DNA from: Lachnospiraceae bacterium UBA1760
GTDB lineage: Bacteria; Bacillota; Clostridia; Lachnospirales; Lachnospiraceae
Length of the DNA stretch: 22,799 nt
Direction of reading: 5' to 3'
NCBI GenBank assembly: GCA_002314775.1
Contig: DCHE01000012.1
Coordinates: 1-22,799 of the forward strand
The notes below the pieces were generated by a model, which did no database searches, was not told the DNA's origin, and was given only the letters and a program-made list of their open reading frames with translations. Below are positions 16,601 to 21,543 of the stretch, in pieces. Numbering within the stretch: the stretch's first letter is position 1; the number at the start of each line of letters is the position of its first letter. Made by a program: the position numbers and the translations under genes.

Positions 16601-17270
16601 TTGCACCAATAATGCTCTTTTTCTCATCCCTTTTATCAATGCTAAAGTCAATATCAAGCAAAAGTCTTTTGTTCAAATTACTCAGATAGCCTGGAATTGT
16701 GTTATTCACAAAGCTCATCTTGCTCTCTCTGGACATACTTCCGCTCTTATCAAAAGGAATAAATGTCATATATCCATCACTCGTCTTCCCTAAAATGTCA
16801 CCGAGTATAGCCGCATCCTCATCAGAAAACTTTATGTCAATTCCATGCTCAAACATCTGGTACAGTCTGTATTCATTTGAAATTGCTCTTGAATTTGGCC
16901 TAAGTTCATTGACTGTATATTCATTTTTATCTATTATCTCTCTATTTTTATTCTCAGACAGGCTAAGAAACAGGTTGCCAAAGTCCACAAAAATAAGAAG
17001 CCTCTTTAGTCTGAGGGCTTCATTTTTATCTGATATTAAGGCCTTAACCCTGTCACTCTCCTTGTCAAGCTGGCAGAGCATCTGATGGAAAAGCGCTGTA
17101 TCATCATAGAAATCAGTATTCTCTACAAACCTTCCTGCAAACTCCTTCTTTGTGAAATCAACCTTGTATCTTATTCTGTTTTTGCTGTTTTTATCCTTTA
17201 CGATATCGTAATCATGAATCAGCTTTTCTGCATCAAGCATCAAAAGCTCGTACTCTCTTCCCTTTGACAT
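13653..17270 (-). CDS. RDR/QDE-1-type two-barrel RNA polymerase homologue (1205 aa)
   Basis: The protein carries the ordered motif series of the cellular RNA-dependent RNA polymerase family (RdRP; RDR/QDE-1), related to phage YonO and to the beta/beta' barrels of DNA-dependent RNA polymerase. In order: FDKSGSMSR (173-181; compare SSSQLR of RDRs), GLYLSS (234-239; GQCFSST), FDGEGIIS (321-328; TDGxGxIS), FQIRMPFAKG (354-363; FQIRYGGYKG, with presumed active-site lysine K362), LNYQFLNTVG (477-486), RNPHLSRNE (629-637; KNPCLHPGD in RDRs, NRAPTLHR in beta'), the metal-binding DFDGD (D686, D688, D690), IGRISN (755-760; LGxISN) and DIDAAKSGF (794-802; AVDFPKTG). Length matches eukaryotic RdRPs. The family comparison is from memory of conserved motifs, not a search. 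Start ATG follows GAGAGGG. It is expected to make RNA on an RNA or DNA template; the biological role is unknown. Confidence 0.88.
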   Translation of the reverse strand: MSKGREYELLMLDAEKLIHDYDIVKDKNSKNRIRYKVDFTKKEFAGRFVENTDFYDDTALFHQMLCQLDKESDRVKALISDKNEALRLKRLLIFVDFGNLFLSLSENKNREIIDKNEYTVNELRPNSRAISNEYRLYQMFEHGIDIKFSDEDAAILGDILGKTSDGYMTFIPFDKSGSMSRESKMSFVNNTIPGYLSNLNKRLLLDIDFSIDKRDEKKSIIGANEISRFYAYKGLYLSSARRINSCYEILDRKDMESLVLNEETVIILKDKYEARKGSGEVNNNLLVEYITAEKDGETNKIKMESQENGIKPRELEIGSIFDGEGIISKEYKERINDMLGLKRRGDNPKEATSFQIRMPFAKGMLHTVDFLGFLRDEFGITDSYMIKDYFGIERDLKKARIILSNSMFKAAKWFVKLRMVRSNRDLRDNNYRLRDLIFEEYGNDPMRYYFKKLADYEHSLYISNTNVPYIGKTLTTLNYQFLNTVGLSERELSGIVNSHLKYVRNPERSIAGLADTDDETTSLEKWQRLLSVNSEVRFEKSIKRKLEAKSNSLLKDLAKGRIILPGEVRYLSRDLLSYMLSMFGLFDREEYRKRAKELSKEALEKSEFYMPKTGAKELLKRENYYALFRNPHLSRNEECALKPRLPELLEKDASREDIYEKYFGSLKGILMVSRTSFAPNALGGADFDGDIVKLYYSQTINDAVRREIYKKGTKRQERKVPIVSIPSISGTLSSISLDVDKIHYTTIRETFANNIGRISNLAIKIGQRLYSADCREESINGHTCAECTVLTGLDIDAAKSGFRPDLSEMLKEVSDYFKEADRKSFDYVTQFEKKVDNLPVYRARLMADYDETKEFKCRRKDFSFTYKKDEKAGTLNLLTHFFLSEYTNNIKNDSEGKKFRFRAVQDEGWDEIIKREDIAPFYKEIEALIMAYGDVIRIMRNSSIMLRESAENNMLGRILTTFKTQYSRYLEKIDEEPGEKSRAVSYEEVESVLYAELLDTLALCFLKDEEEGGVDVAKIDAAIKRLENSEWPYLINDNEKKSTLYELLQIKEDKIELLEEAECMSLIYNFSNKGYFLLYYILHELFVRYNDMVKSSRMSGAEFRNNIKSAKRIRGSRLYEESLRRLSDIYYEALTEIKTNSVIQAELLGCVREELARIKADILFEVEDFDKEDDWFRIIYKAKKENDQFIWDYFSFEELKGQAAF

Positions 17271-17486
17271 TATTAGCCCTCTCTGATTAAGTATGTATGC
17301 TTACGCCTTCTCCCGCCTCGCGAGAAATTTTTGGCCTATTTTTCCTTTATTCACAACAAATTTTATCACAACCCAATTGACTTTGCTATAATTATATGCT
17401 AAATAATAAGTAACGTCGCAGTTGTCACATTGCAATGTATGTTGATTTGGAGAGTTCTTAATTAAAGGGCATTTTGGATATATTTT
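17271..17486. other. Intergenic region upstream of the polymerase-like gene
   Basis: No convincing gene. On the minus strand TGTGATAAAAT near 17362-17372 resembles an extended -10 promoter that could drive the polymerase operon with a leader of about 90 nt. On the plus strand TTGACTTTGCTATAAT near 17380-17395 holds consensus -35 and -10 hexamers, but they are only 4 bp apart and cannot work as a pair. An arm pair TTCTC/GAGAA lies near 17309-17328. Confidence 0.35.
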
Positions 17487-17495
17487 TGTTACAAT
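17487..17495 (+). promoter_or_regulatory. Extended -10 promoter before the structured leader
   Basis: TGT followed by TACAAT (17490-17495) is an extended -10 element; no good -35 accompanies it. A start near 17502 would place the 5' end just before the folded element at 17520-17571. Confidence 0.45.
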
Positions 17496-17501
17496 GCCTT
17501 T

Positions 17502-17614
17502 ATGCAAAGCGTTGTTAAAGCGAGGACGTTTGGGAACGCAGGATGGCTCGCGTATTAGCTATAATACCTCGGGCCACTGTAAAAAAAACTGTTGCATCTA
17601 CAACAGTTTTTTTT
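17502..17614 (+). ncRNA. Candidate structured leader RNA / riboswitch-like element
   Basis: The compact element 17520-17571 can form a three-way junction: CGAGG (17521-17525) with CCTCG (17567-17571), hairpin CGTT/AACG (17527-17530 and 17535-17538), and hairpin GTATTA/TAATAC (17552-17557 and 17562-17567; it shares C17567 with the closing stem). GCGAG (17520-17524) can instead pair with CTCGC (17547-17551), so two exclusive folds exist. A terminator follows 10 bp later, and a gene begins 65 bp after that. This is riboswitch architecture, but I do not recognise the class; a stand-alone small RNA is also possible. Confidence 0.45.
17581..17614. terminator. Strong bidirectional intrinsic terminator
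   Basis: Eight A residues plus CTGTTG (17581-17594) are fully complementary to CAACAG plus eight T residues (17601-17614), a 14-bp stem with a CATCTA loop. A partial competitor, ACTGT at 17576-17580, could pair with ACAGT in the right arm. Confidence 0.88.
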
Positions 17615-17678
17615 ATGATTTAGAGGGGTCGCACGCTAGTTGTAGTTGGCTATGACCTTCATATGACAGGAGGAAAAA

Positions 17679-18308
17679 ATGGGAAGAGAAAATGTACTTG
17701 CTGCTATCAAAAAGAGAGCAAAAATCAAGCTGATTGTCGGAATCTTATTTACTATTCTGGGAGCCTTTGGCACACTGGTAATGATTTTGGCTATAACCGG
17801 TGACAACTATGAGAGTGGTATGGCTACCGGTCTTATCTTTATGGTGACACTGTTAATCGCCGGTATAATCACATTAGTCCTTGGGATTAAGGATAAGGTA
17901 AATCCTGCGGGTGCTTCCGTGTTTAAGAAGAATCAAAAGCTTCTAGAGATGGCTGATGAGCTTTACGCAAACATACTTTATCAGGACAAGGACATCATTT
18001 TCTCAGACAAAATTGTTGCAAATGCAACTGATATCCTCTCTATGACCTACACAAACGAGGTTATTGTCGGATATATTAGAGAGCAGCGTACAAATGGTAT
18101 CCTCACCCTTAAATGTCTCCACCTAGACACAATAAACGGTCAGATGGAGTTTAATCTTATGAAGAAGAAGCAGGAGGAAATCGACTATCTCGCAAGAACT
18201 GTCTGCTCAATCTGTCCCTTCATAAGGTTTGGATTTACTACGGAAAACAGTGCTTATCTTGAGCATATGAGAAATATGTATGACGAGGCTCATAAAAATG
18301 ACAGATAA
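17679..18308 (+). CDS. Conserved-looking membrane protein with cytoplasmic domain, unknown (209 aa)
   Basis: The protein has a basic N-terminus (AIKKRAKIK), two hydrophobic helices (about residues 16-38 and 47-70), and a soluble C-terminal domain of about 135 residues that probably faces the cytoplasm. That domain contains IREQRTNGILTLKCLHLDT and an ICPFIRFGFTTENSAYL stretch. I know no named family for it. AGGAGG lies 7 bp before the ATG. Because a strong terminator stands between the structured leader at 17520 and this gene, expression may depend on terminator read-through. It is followed by a 221-bp gap containing a 32-bp palindrome. Confidence 0.8.
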   Translation: MGRENVLAAIKKRAKIKLIVGILFTILGAFGTLVMILAITGDNYESGMATGLIFMVTLLIAGIITLVLGIKDKVNPAGASVFKKNQKLLEMADELYANILYQDKDIIFSDKIVANATDILSMTYTNEVIVGYIREQRTNGILTLKCLHLDTINGQMEFNLMKKKQEEIDYLARTVCSICPFIRFGFTTENSAYLEHMRNMYDEAHKNDR

Positions 18309-18385
18309 TATTATTAAGAAAAAACGAAGTAATTTATAGTTTATAAATATTGAATTATAATGATATTTTTTGTATATTATATGTG

Positions 18386-18417
18386 TGATAATTATTAACT
18401 TAAGTTAATAATTATCA
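18386..18417. promoter_or_regulatory. 32-bp perfect AT-rich palindrome, candidate operator
   Basis: TGATAATTATTAACTT (18386-18401) is followed directly by its exact reverse complement to 18417. There is no loop and no U-tract, so it is not a typical terminator. A weak -35/-10 pair (TTGTAT 18370-18375, TATTAA 18393-18398) would place the -10 inside the palindrome, as in a repressor operator for the zinc-ribbon operon starting at 18530. Confidence 0.6.
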
Positions 18418-18431
18418 TGCAAGGAATTATA

Positions 18432-18529
18432 GGAGGATTGTCATATCGCAGTCGTGATTTGGATGTTCCTCCGACCTGTCGCCGACGTAAGGCGGGGACA
18501 CTACATATTATGAGAGGGAGGATTATGTT
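18432..18529 (+). promoter_or_regulatory. Folded 5' leader able to sequester the Shine-Dalgarno sequence
   Basis: GGAGGATT occurs twice, at 18432-18439 and at 18517-18524, where it is the ribosome binding site of the next gene. TCCTCC at 18467-18472 can pair with either copy. When it pairs with the upstream copy it encloses a small hairpin (ATCGC/GTGAT) and leaves the ribosome binding site free. A second hairpin (TGTCGCC with GGC and GACA, about 18477-18500) lies between. No known riboswitch class is recognised. Confidence 0.45.
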
Positions 18530-19012
18530 ATGGGAGCAGAGATATGTCCACAGTGTAGCAAGATGGTACAGTCTGAGTACATAACCTGTCCATATTGTGG
18601 ATGGATTTTGCAGCAGCGTCCTGTCAGCCGTATGAAATTCACTGATGCATCCTTTGAACAGGTAACTGCGTGGATACGTCAGTCAAACATACAGATACTT
18701 AGTGCAAATGGTAATATCCAGTTTGAAAAGGGAGGAATGATTGGTCCAAGAAGATGGAGATTTCAATTTCTTATTCTTGACTATTATGACAATTGCTATG
18801 ATGTGAAGTATGATTGTGCATATGAATTCACAACCGACGGTATCCTTTCATCAGGTGACAAGAAGGTTAATGACCGTATCAACTCTATCGTTGCTGGAAG
18901 AAGAATTGCTTGTAACTTTATTAAGAGTGAGCAGAAAACTCCTGGCAAGCCTACGAGAGTTTGGGCACGCTTTACTATTTTCGAAGATAACAGCACATCT
19001 TATTTGTTATAA
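18530..19012 (+). CDS. Zinc-ribbon protein, unknown function (160 aa)
   Basis: It starts with a rubredoxin/zinc-ribbon-like knuckle pair, CPQC (C6, C9) and CPYC (C20, C23), followed by about 130 residues of mixed, apparently beta-rich soluble domain (FTDASFEQVTAWIRQSNIQI, then RRWRFQFLILDYYDNCYDVK). No membrane segment or catalytic motif is seen. The ATG at 18530 has GGAGGA 7 bp upstream; an ATG 5 bp earlier is out of frame. It begins a cluster with two further Cys-rich genes, spaced 25 and 3 bp, so all three are probably one operon. Confidence 0.85.
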   Translation: MGAEICPQCSKMVQSEYITCPYCGWILQQRPVSRMKFTDASFEQVTAWIRQSNIQILSANGNIQFEKGGMIGPRRWRFQFLILDYYDNCYDVKYDCAYEFTTDGILSSGDKKVNDRINSIVAGRRIACNFIKSEQKTPGKPTRVWARFTIFEDNSTSYLL

Positions 19013-19037
19013 ATATATTTTTTAAGGAGAGAGAGAA

Positions 19038-19589
19038 ATGGATAACAACGGTAATAATTCATACTTTAATAATCCTGGCAGCTTAGATTCGAATATGAAC
19101 CAGGGCTTTAACCAGGGTGGCTTTGACCCTAATATGAACCAGGGCTTTAACCAGGGCGGCTTTGATCCTAATATGAACCAGGGCTTTAACCAGGGCGGCT
19201 TTGATCCTAATATGAACCAGGGCTATAATCAGGGTGGCTTTAACCCTAACATGAATCAGGGCTTTAACCCTAACATGAACCAGGGCTTTAACCCACAGCC
19301 TATGTATAACAATAATATGAACGGCTATGCACAGCAGCCTACCTACGGTCAGATGAATTCTCAGCCACAGGGCTCAGGTGTCTGCTGTCCAAACTGTGGT
19401 TCAAACAACCTTCAGGTACTTCAGGATATTTCCACTAGCGGTAAGGATTTCAAGGGTGGTTCAGCTTGTTGTGGAGCATTATTATTTGGACCTATCGGTA
19501 TTCTCTGCGGTTCCTGCGGAAAAGGAAAGCAGACAAAGACTACACATTACTGGTTATGTGCAAACTGCGGTAACAAGTTTAAGGTATAA
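19038..19589 (+). CDS. Asn/Gln/Gly-rich repeat protein with C-terminal LITAF-like zinc ribbon (183 aa)
   Basis: The N-terminal half is low complexity: four 13-residue units (NMNQGFNQGGFDP) and two shortened 8-residue units (NMNQGFNP) at residues 19-86, then a Gln/Tyr/Asn-rich stretch to about 112. The C-terminal part has CPNC and CANC knuckles separated by a hydrophobic, Gly/Cys-rich segment, GGSACCGALLFGPIGILCGS. That split-ribbon layout resembles LITAF-like membrane-associated zinc domains. The prion-like N-terminus could drive self-association; this is inference. AAGGAG precedes the ATG, and the next gene starts 3 bp after its stop. Confidence 0.85.
   Translation: MDNNGNNSYFNNPGSLDSNMNQGFNQGGFDPNMNQGFNQGGFDPNMNQGFNQGGFDPNMNQGYNQGGFNPNMNQGFNPNMNQGFNPQPMYNNNMNGYAQQPTYGQMNSQPQGSGVCCPNCGSNNLQVLQDISTSGKDFKGGSACCGALLFGPIGILCGSCGKGKQTKTTHYWLCANCGNKFKV
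19092..19295 (+). repeat. Coding 39-bp tandem repeats (four full, two short 24-bp units)
   Basis: The repeats encode NMNQGFNQGGFDP four times and NMNQGFNP twice. DNA identity between units is high, with mostly synonymous changes, so the array is likely to vary in copy number by slippage or recombination. Confidence 0.9.
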
Positions 19590-19592
19590 TGT

Positions 19593-19961
19593 ATGAATAC
19601 TTGGCTTAAACTTATGCATATTGGTGAGAAGCTGGGATGTCATCAGATGCCCGAAAGAAGCTTCTTTTATAAGGGCTATCAGTTTCCAGTTTGTGCCAGG
19701 TGCACAGGGGTTGTTATTGCTTCTATCATAGCCCTCATTGTATTTTTTAAGAAAAAGCTTCCAATCAGTATTTGCATTGCTATGTCTAGCGTAATGCTTT
19801 TTGACTGGACCCTGCAGTACTTAGATATCAAGCCATCAACCAATAAGAGACGACTTATCACCGGTCTTATAGGAGGCTTTGGTTTCTCTATGCTTCAGTA
19901 CCATGTATATCGTGCAATCTTTAAAGTCCTTTACAAGGAAATCAAGGATTCTTATAATTAG
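19593..19961 (+). CDS. DUF2085-type small membrane protein (122 aa)
   Basis: The pattern CHQMPERSFFYKGYQFPVCA then RCTGV (C16-H17 and C34-x-x-C37) is the signature of the DUF2085 family of uncharacterised membrane proteins ('CHQ.p.RSf...g.q.PvCaRCtG'). About three hydrophobic segments follow, with a DWTLQYL stretch between the second and third. The conserved Cys and His suggest metal binding near the membrane. The start is only 3 bp after the previous stop, so translation is probably coupled to the zinc-ribbon genes. Its stop overlaps the stop of the converging PHP gene by 4 bp. Confidence 0.88.
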   Translation: MNTWLKLMHIGEKLGCHQMPERSFFYKGYQFPVCARCTGVVIASIIALIVFFKKKLPISICIAMSSVMLFDWTLQYLDIKPSTNKRRLITGLIGGFGFSMLQYHVYRAIFKVLYKEIKDSYN

Positions 19962-20722
19962 CGAAGTCCTGGCAGGACTTCGCAAACCTCAAGGCCTCGC
20001 ACTCTTGCATATTCTTCGCACCGCTTCATATAATCCACATCAGATAACCATGAAGGGTCATGGGCATCAAAGCCGATAATCACGGAATTACCCACTTCTT
20101 TGCAGAGCTCAAAGAATCTGTCATTTGGATAATGCCTTCCCTGAATCAGTCCAAGCATATTAATCTCGACTGGCATATTCTTCATCTTCATATACTCGCA
20201 AAGTCTAATATAATGCCTGTCATATATCTCAGTCGGACCAACAAAATTTAGCAAGTCAGGATGTGCCATATAGACATATCTCCCTGACTCAAGGCCCTCG
20301 ATTGAGATATCAACATACTTTTCAAGAGCTGCCTCACTGGTTGTTTCAAATCCAGTATAGGTTGTATCATACTCAACCTCTGTAAAATGCTCCCCAAGTA
20401 TCATGTAATCTAAGGGATAATCCTTAAGTAAAATATCCTGCTTAGGCATCATCTCCGGTATATACTCCGCCTCAAGCCCAATATAGATTTTAATATCCTT
20501 TTCATATTCCTTTTTTAGCTTCTGTAGATTATCCACATAGCCAGCTAGCATGCGTGGAAGCATTCTGGTTCCAGACTCGTACTCTCTGTCATAAATCCAT
20601 GGACAATGATCAGAAAACCCAAGCACCTTGATTCCGCCCCTGATTGCATTTTCCACATATTCTCTATCCGAGCCAATTGCATGCTTGCACCTTGTTGTAT
20701 GTGTATGGTAATTTGCTATCAT
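19958..20722 (-). CDS. PHP-domain phosphatase (histidinol-phosphatase HisK/HisJ-like)
   Basis: A 254-aa PHP-superfamily hydrolase. Metal ligands visible are H6 and H8 (NYHTHTT), D38-H39 (FSDHCPW), a glutamate in GLEAEYIPEM, a histidine in GEHF, another in MAHPDLL, and the DxH of GFDAHDP near the C-terminus. This set matches the histidinol-phosphate phosphatase branch, which removes phosphate from L-histidinol phosphate in histidine synthesis. No other his genes are near, so another phosphoester substrate is possible. AGGAG lies upstream of the ATG. It follows the KdsC-like gene by 78 bp on the same strand. Its last codons form an 11-bp-arm palindrome with the converging gene's stop. Confidence 0.88.
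   Translation of the reverse strand: MIANYHTHTTRCKHAIGSDREYVENAIRGGIKVLGFSDHCPWIYDREYESGTRMLPRMLAGYVDNLQKLKKEYEKDIKIYIGLEAEYIPEMMPKQDILLKDYPLDYMILGEHFTEVEYDTTYTGFETTSEAALEKYVDISIEGLESGRYVYMAHPDLLNFVGPTEIYDRHYIRLCEYMKMKNMPVEINMLGLIQGRHYPNDRFFELCKEVGNSVIIGFDAHDPSWLSDVDYMKRCEEYARVRGLEVCEVLPGLR
19961..19983. terminator. Perfect palindrome at the convergent gene junction
   Basis: GCGAAGTCCTG (19961-19971) and CAGGACTTCGC (19973-19983) are exact reverse complements around one base. The palindrome starts at the stop codon of the DUF2085 gene and encodes the last residues of the PHP protein. It lacks a U-tract on both strands, so it is more likely a hairpin that stabilises or blocks than a classical terminator. 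Confidence 0.5.
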
Positions 20723-20800
20723 TTCCTAACTCCTAATATATAAGCACTAAGGCTTCTCCATACTTCATGGTCATTCTTATGCCGGTTGTTTTGTCACTAC

Positions 20801-21280
20801 TTACTCACACTCGTAAACCAGATACTCAACAAACTCTCTCACTGCTCCGTCTCCACCCTTTGCCTCGCAAAGGTAGGTCACCTCTTTTCTTACAGTCTTC
20901 ATGGCATCCGCCGGACATCCCGTTATGCCACCTGCTTCATTTATTGCCCTGATGCATTCCATATCATTTTCATCATCCCCGATATAGGCTGCCTCAGAAA
21001 GTCTTAAGCCTCTTTCTAGAAGCACCCTGTCAAGCTCTGCTTTCTTGTCTGCAATGCCCTGTCTAAGCAGGGTGATACCAAGCTCTGTGCATCTATTTTC
21101 AACGATGCTTGATTTTCTGCCAGTTATTATCGCTGGTTCAATACCGTTTGGTCTTAAAATATTGTTGATTCCATATCCATCCTTTACGCTGAAGGCCTTC
21201 ATTGCCTCCCCGCAAGGTCCCATATATATCTTTCCGTCGGTGAGTGTTCCATCAACGTCCATGATTAGTATCTTTATCAT
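20801..21280 (-). CDS. KdsC-like HAD-family phosphatase
   Basis: A 159-aa HAD hydrolase of the KdsC/YrbI type. The motifs are DVDGTLTDG (nucleophile D8, acid/base D10), IITGRKS (motif II Thr) and IGDDENDM (motif IV acids), with the small size and lack of a cap domain typical of KdsC. KdsC proteins dephosphorylate KDO 8-phosphate; in Gram-positives the relatives probably act on other 2-keto-sugar acid phosphates such as those in sialic-type surface sugar synthesis. No such pathway genes are adjacent. The ATG at 21280 follows AGGAGG; an in-frame ATG at 21301 would contain that site in its coding region and is rejected. Confidence 0.88.
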   Translation of the reverse strand: MIKILIMDVDGTLTDGKIYMGPCGEAMKAFSVKDGYGINNILRPNGIEPAIITGRKSSIVENRCTELGITLLRQGIADKKAELDRVLLERGLRLSEAAYIGDDENDMECIRAINEAGGITGCPADAMKTVRKEVTYLCEAKGGDGAVREFVEYLVYECE

Positions 21281-21313
21281 AATTCCTCCTAAATGCGCCA
21301 TTTCAGGCTTCGC

Positions 21314-21361
21314 AAGTTCCTTCTAAAGTTCCTTCTAAAATTCCTTCTAAAATTCCTTCTA
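21314..21361. repeat. Four tandem 12-bp repeats
   Basis: AAGTTCCTTCTA occurs twice, then AAATTCCTTCTA twice, without gaps. On the minus strand each unit reads TAGAAGGAA, purine-rich and similar to a ribosome binding site, and the block ends 34 bp before the KdsC-like start, within its likely leader. Confidence 0.8.
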
Positions 21362-21501
21362 TGGCAGTTCAACAAAGCTGCTACAGAATAATCACTCCTG
21401 TCACATCAGTTTCGAGTATACTATATTTTTAGTTTCGTGACAAATTATAGTCTTCACAATTATATTTTTCTTTTATTTTTCTTTAATTGGATATACCTGT
21501 G

Positions 21502-21510
21502 TGATATAAT
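21502..21510 (+). promoter_or_regulatory. Extended -10 promoter of the sigma-like gene
   Basis: TGA followed by a perfect TATAAT (21505-21510) forms an extended -10; the -35 region (TTTAAT-like) is weak. The leader is about 27 nt and carries GGGGAGG at 21531-21537. Confidence 0.6.
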
Positions 21511-21543
21511 ATTTAGGAATTATTTGACCTGGGGAGGACAATT

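Noticed and set aside
436..17270. The CRISPR-like array and the RdRP-like polymerase as parts of one system
   Set aside because: They are about 12 kb apart with ordinary metabolic operons between them, and nothing in the sequence ties them together.
13653..17270. Polymerase-like gene as a broken rpoC/rpoB fragment
   Set aside because: The reading frame is intact over 1205 codons, and the motif order and spacing match single-chain RDR/QDE-1 polymerases. Apart from general barrel motifs such as DFDGD it lacks the beta' landmarks, for example NADFDGDQMAVH in full.
17380..17395. Plus-strand promoter from adjacent TTGACT and TATAAT
   Set aside because: The two hexamers are separated by only about 4 bp, far below the 16-18 bp needed.
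17301..17507. Minus-strand frame with a CPLI...CDNC pattern suggesting a zinc ribbon
   Set aside because: It starts with TTG, has no ribosome binding site, crosses the promoter regions between the two divergent units, and the cysteine spacing is not a convincing zinc knuckle.
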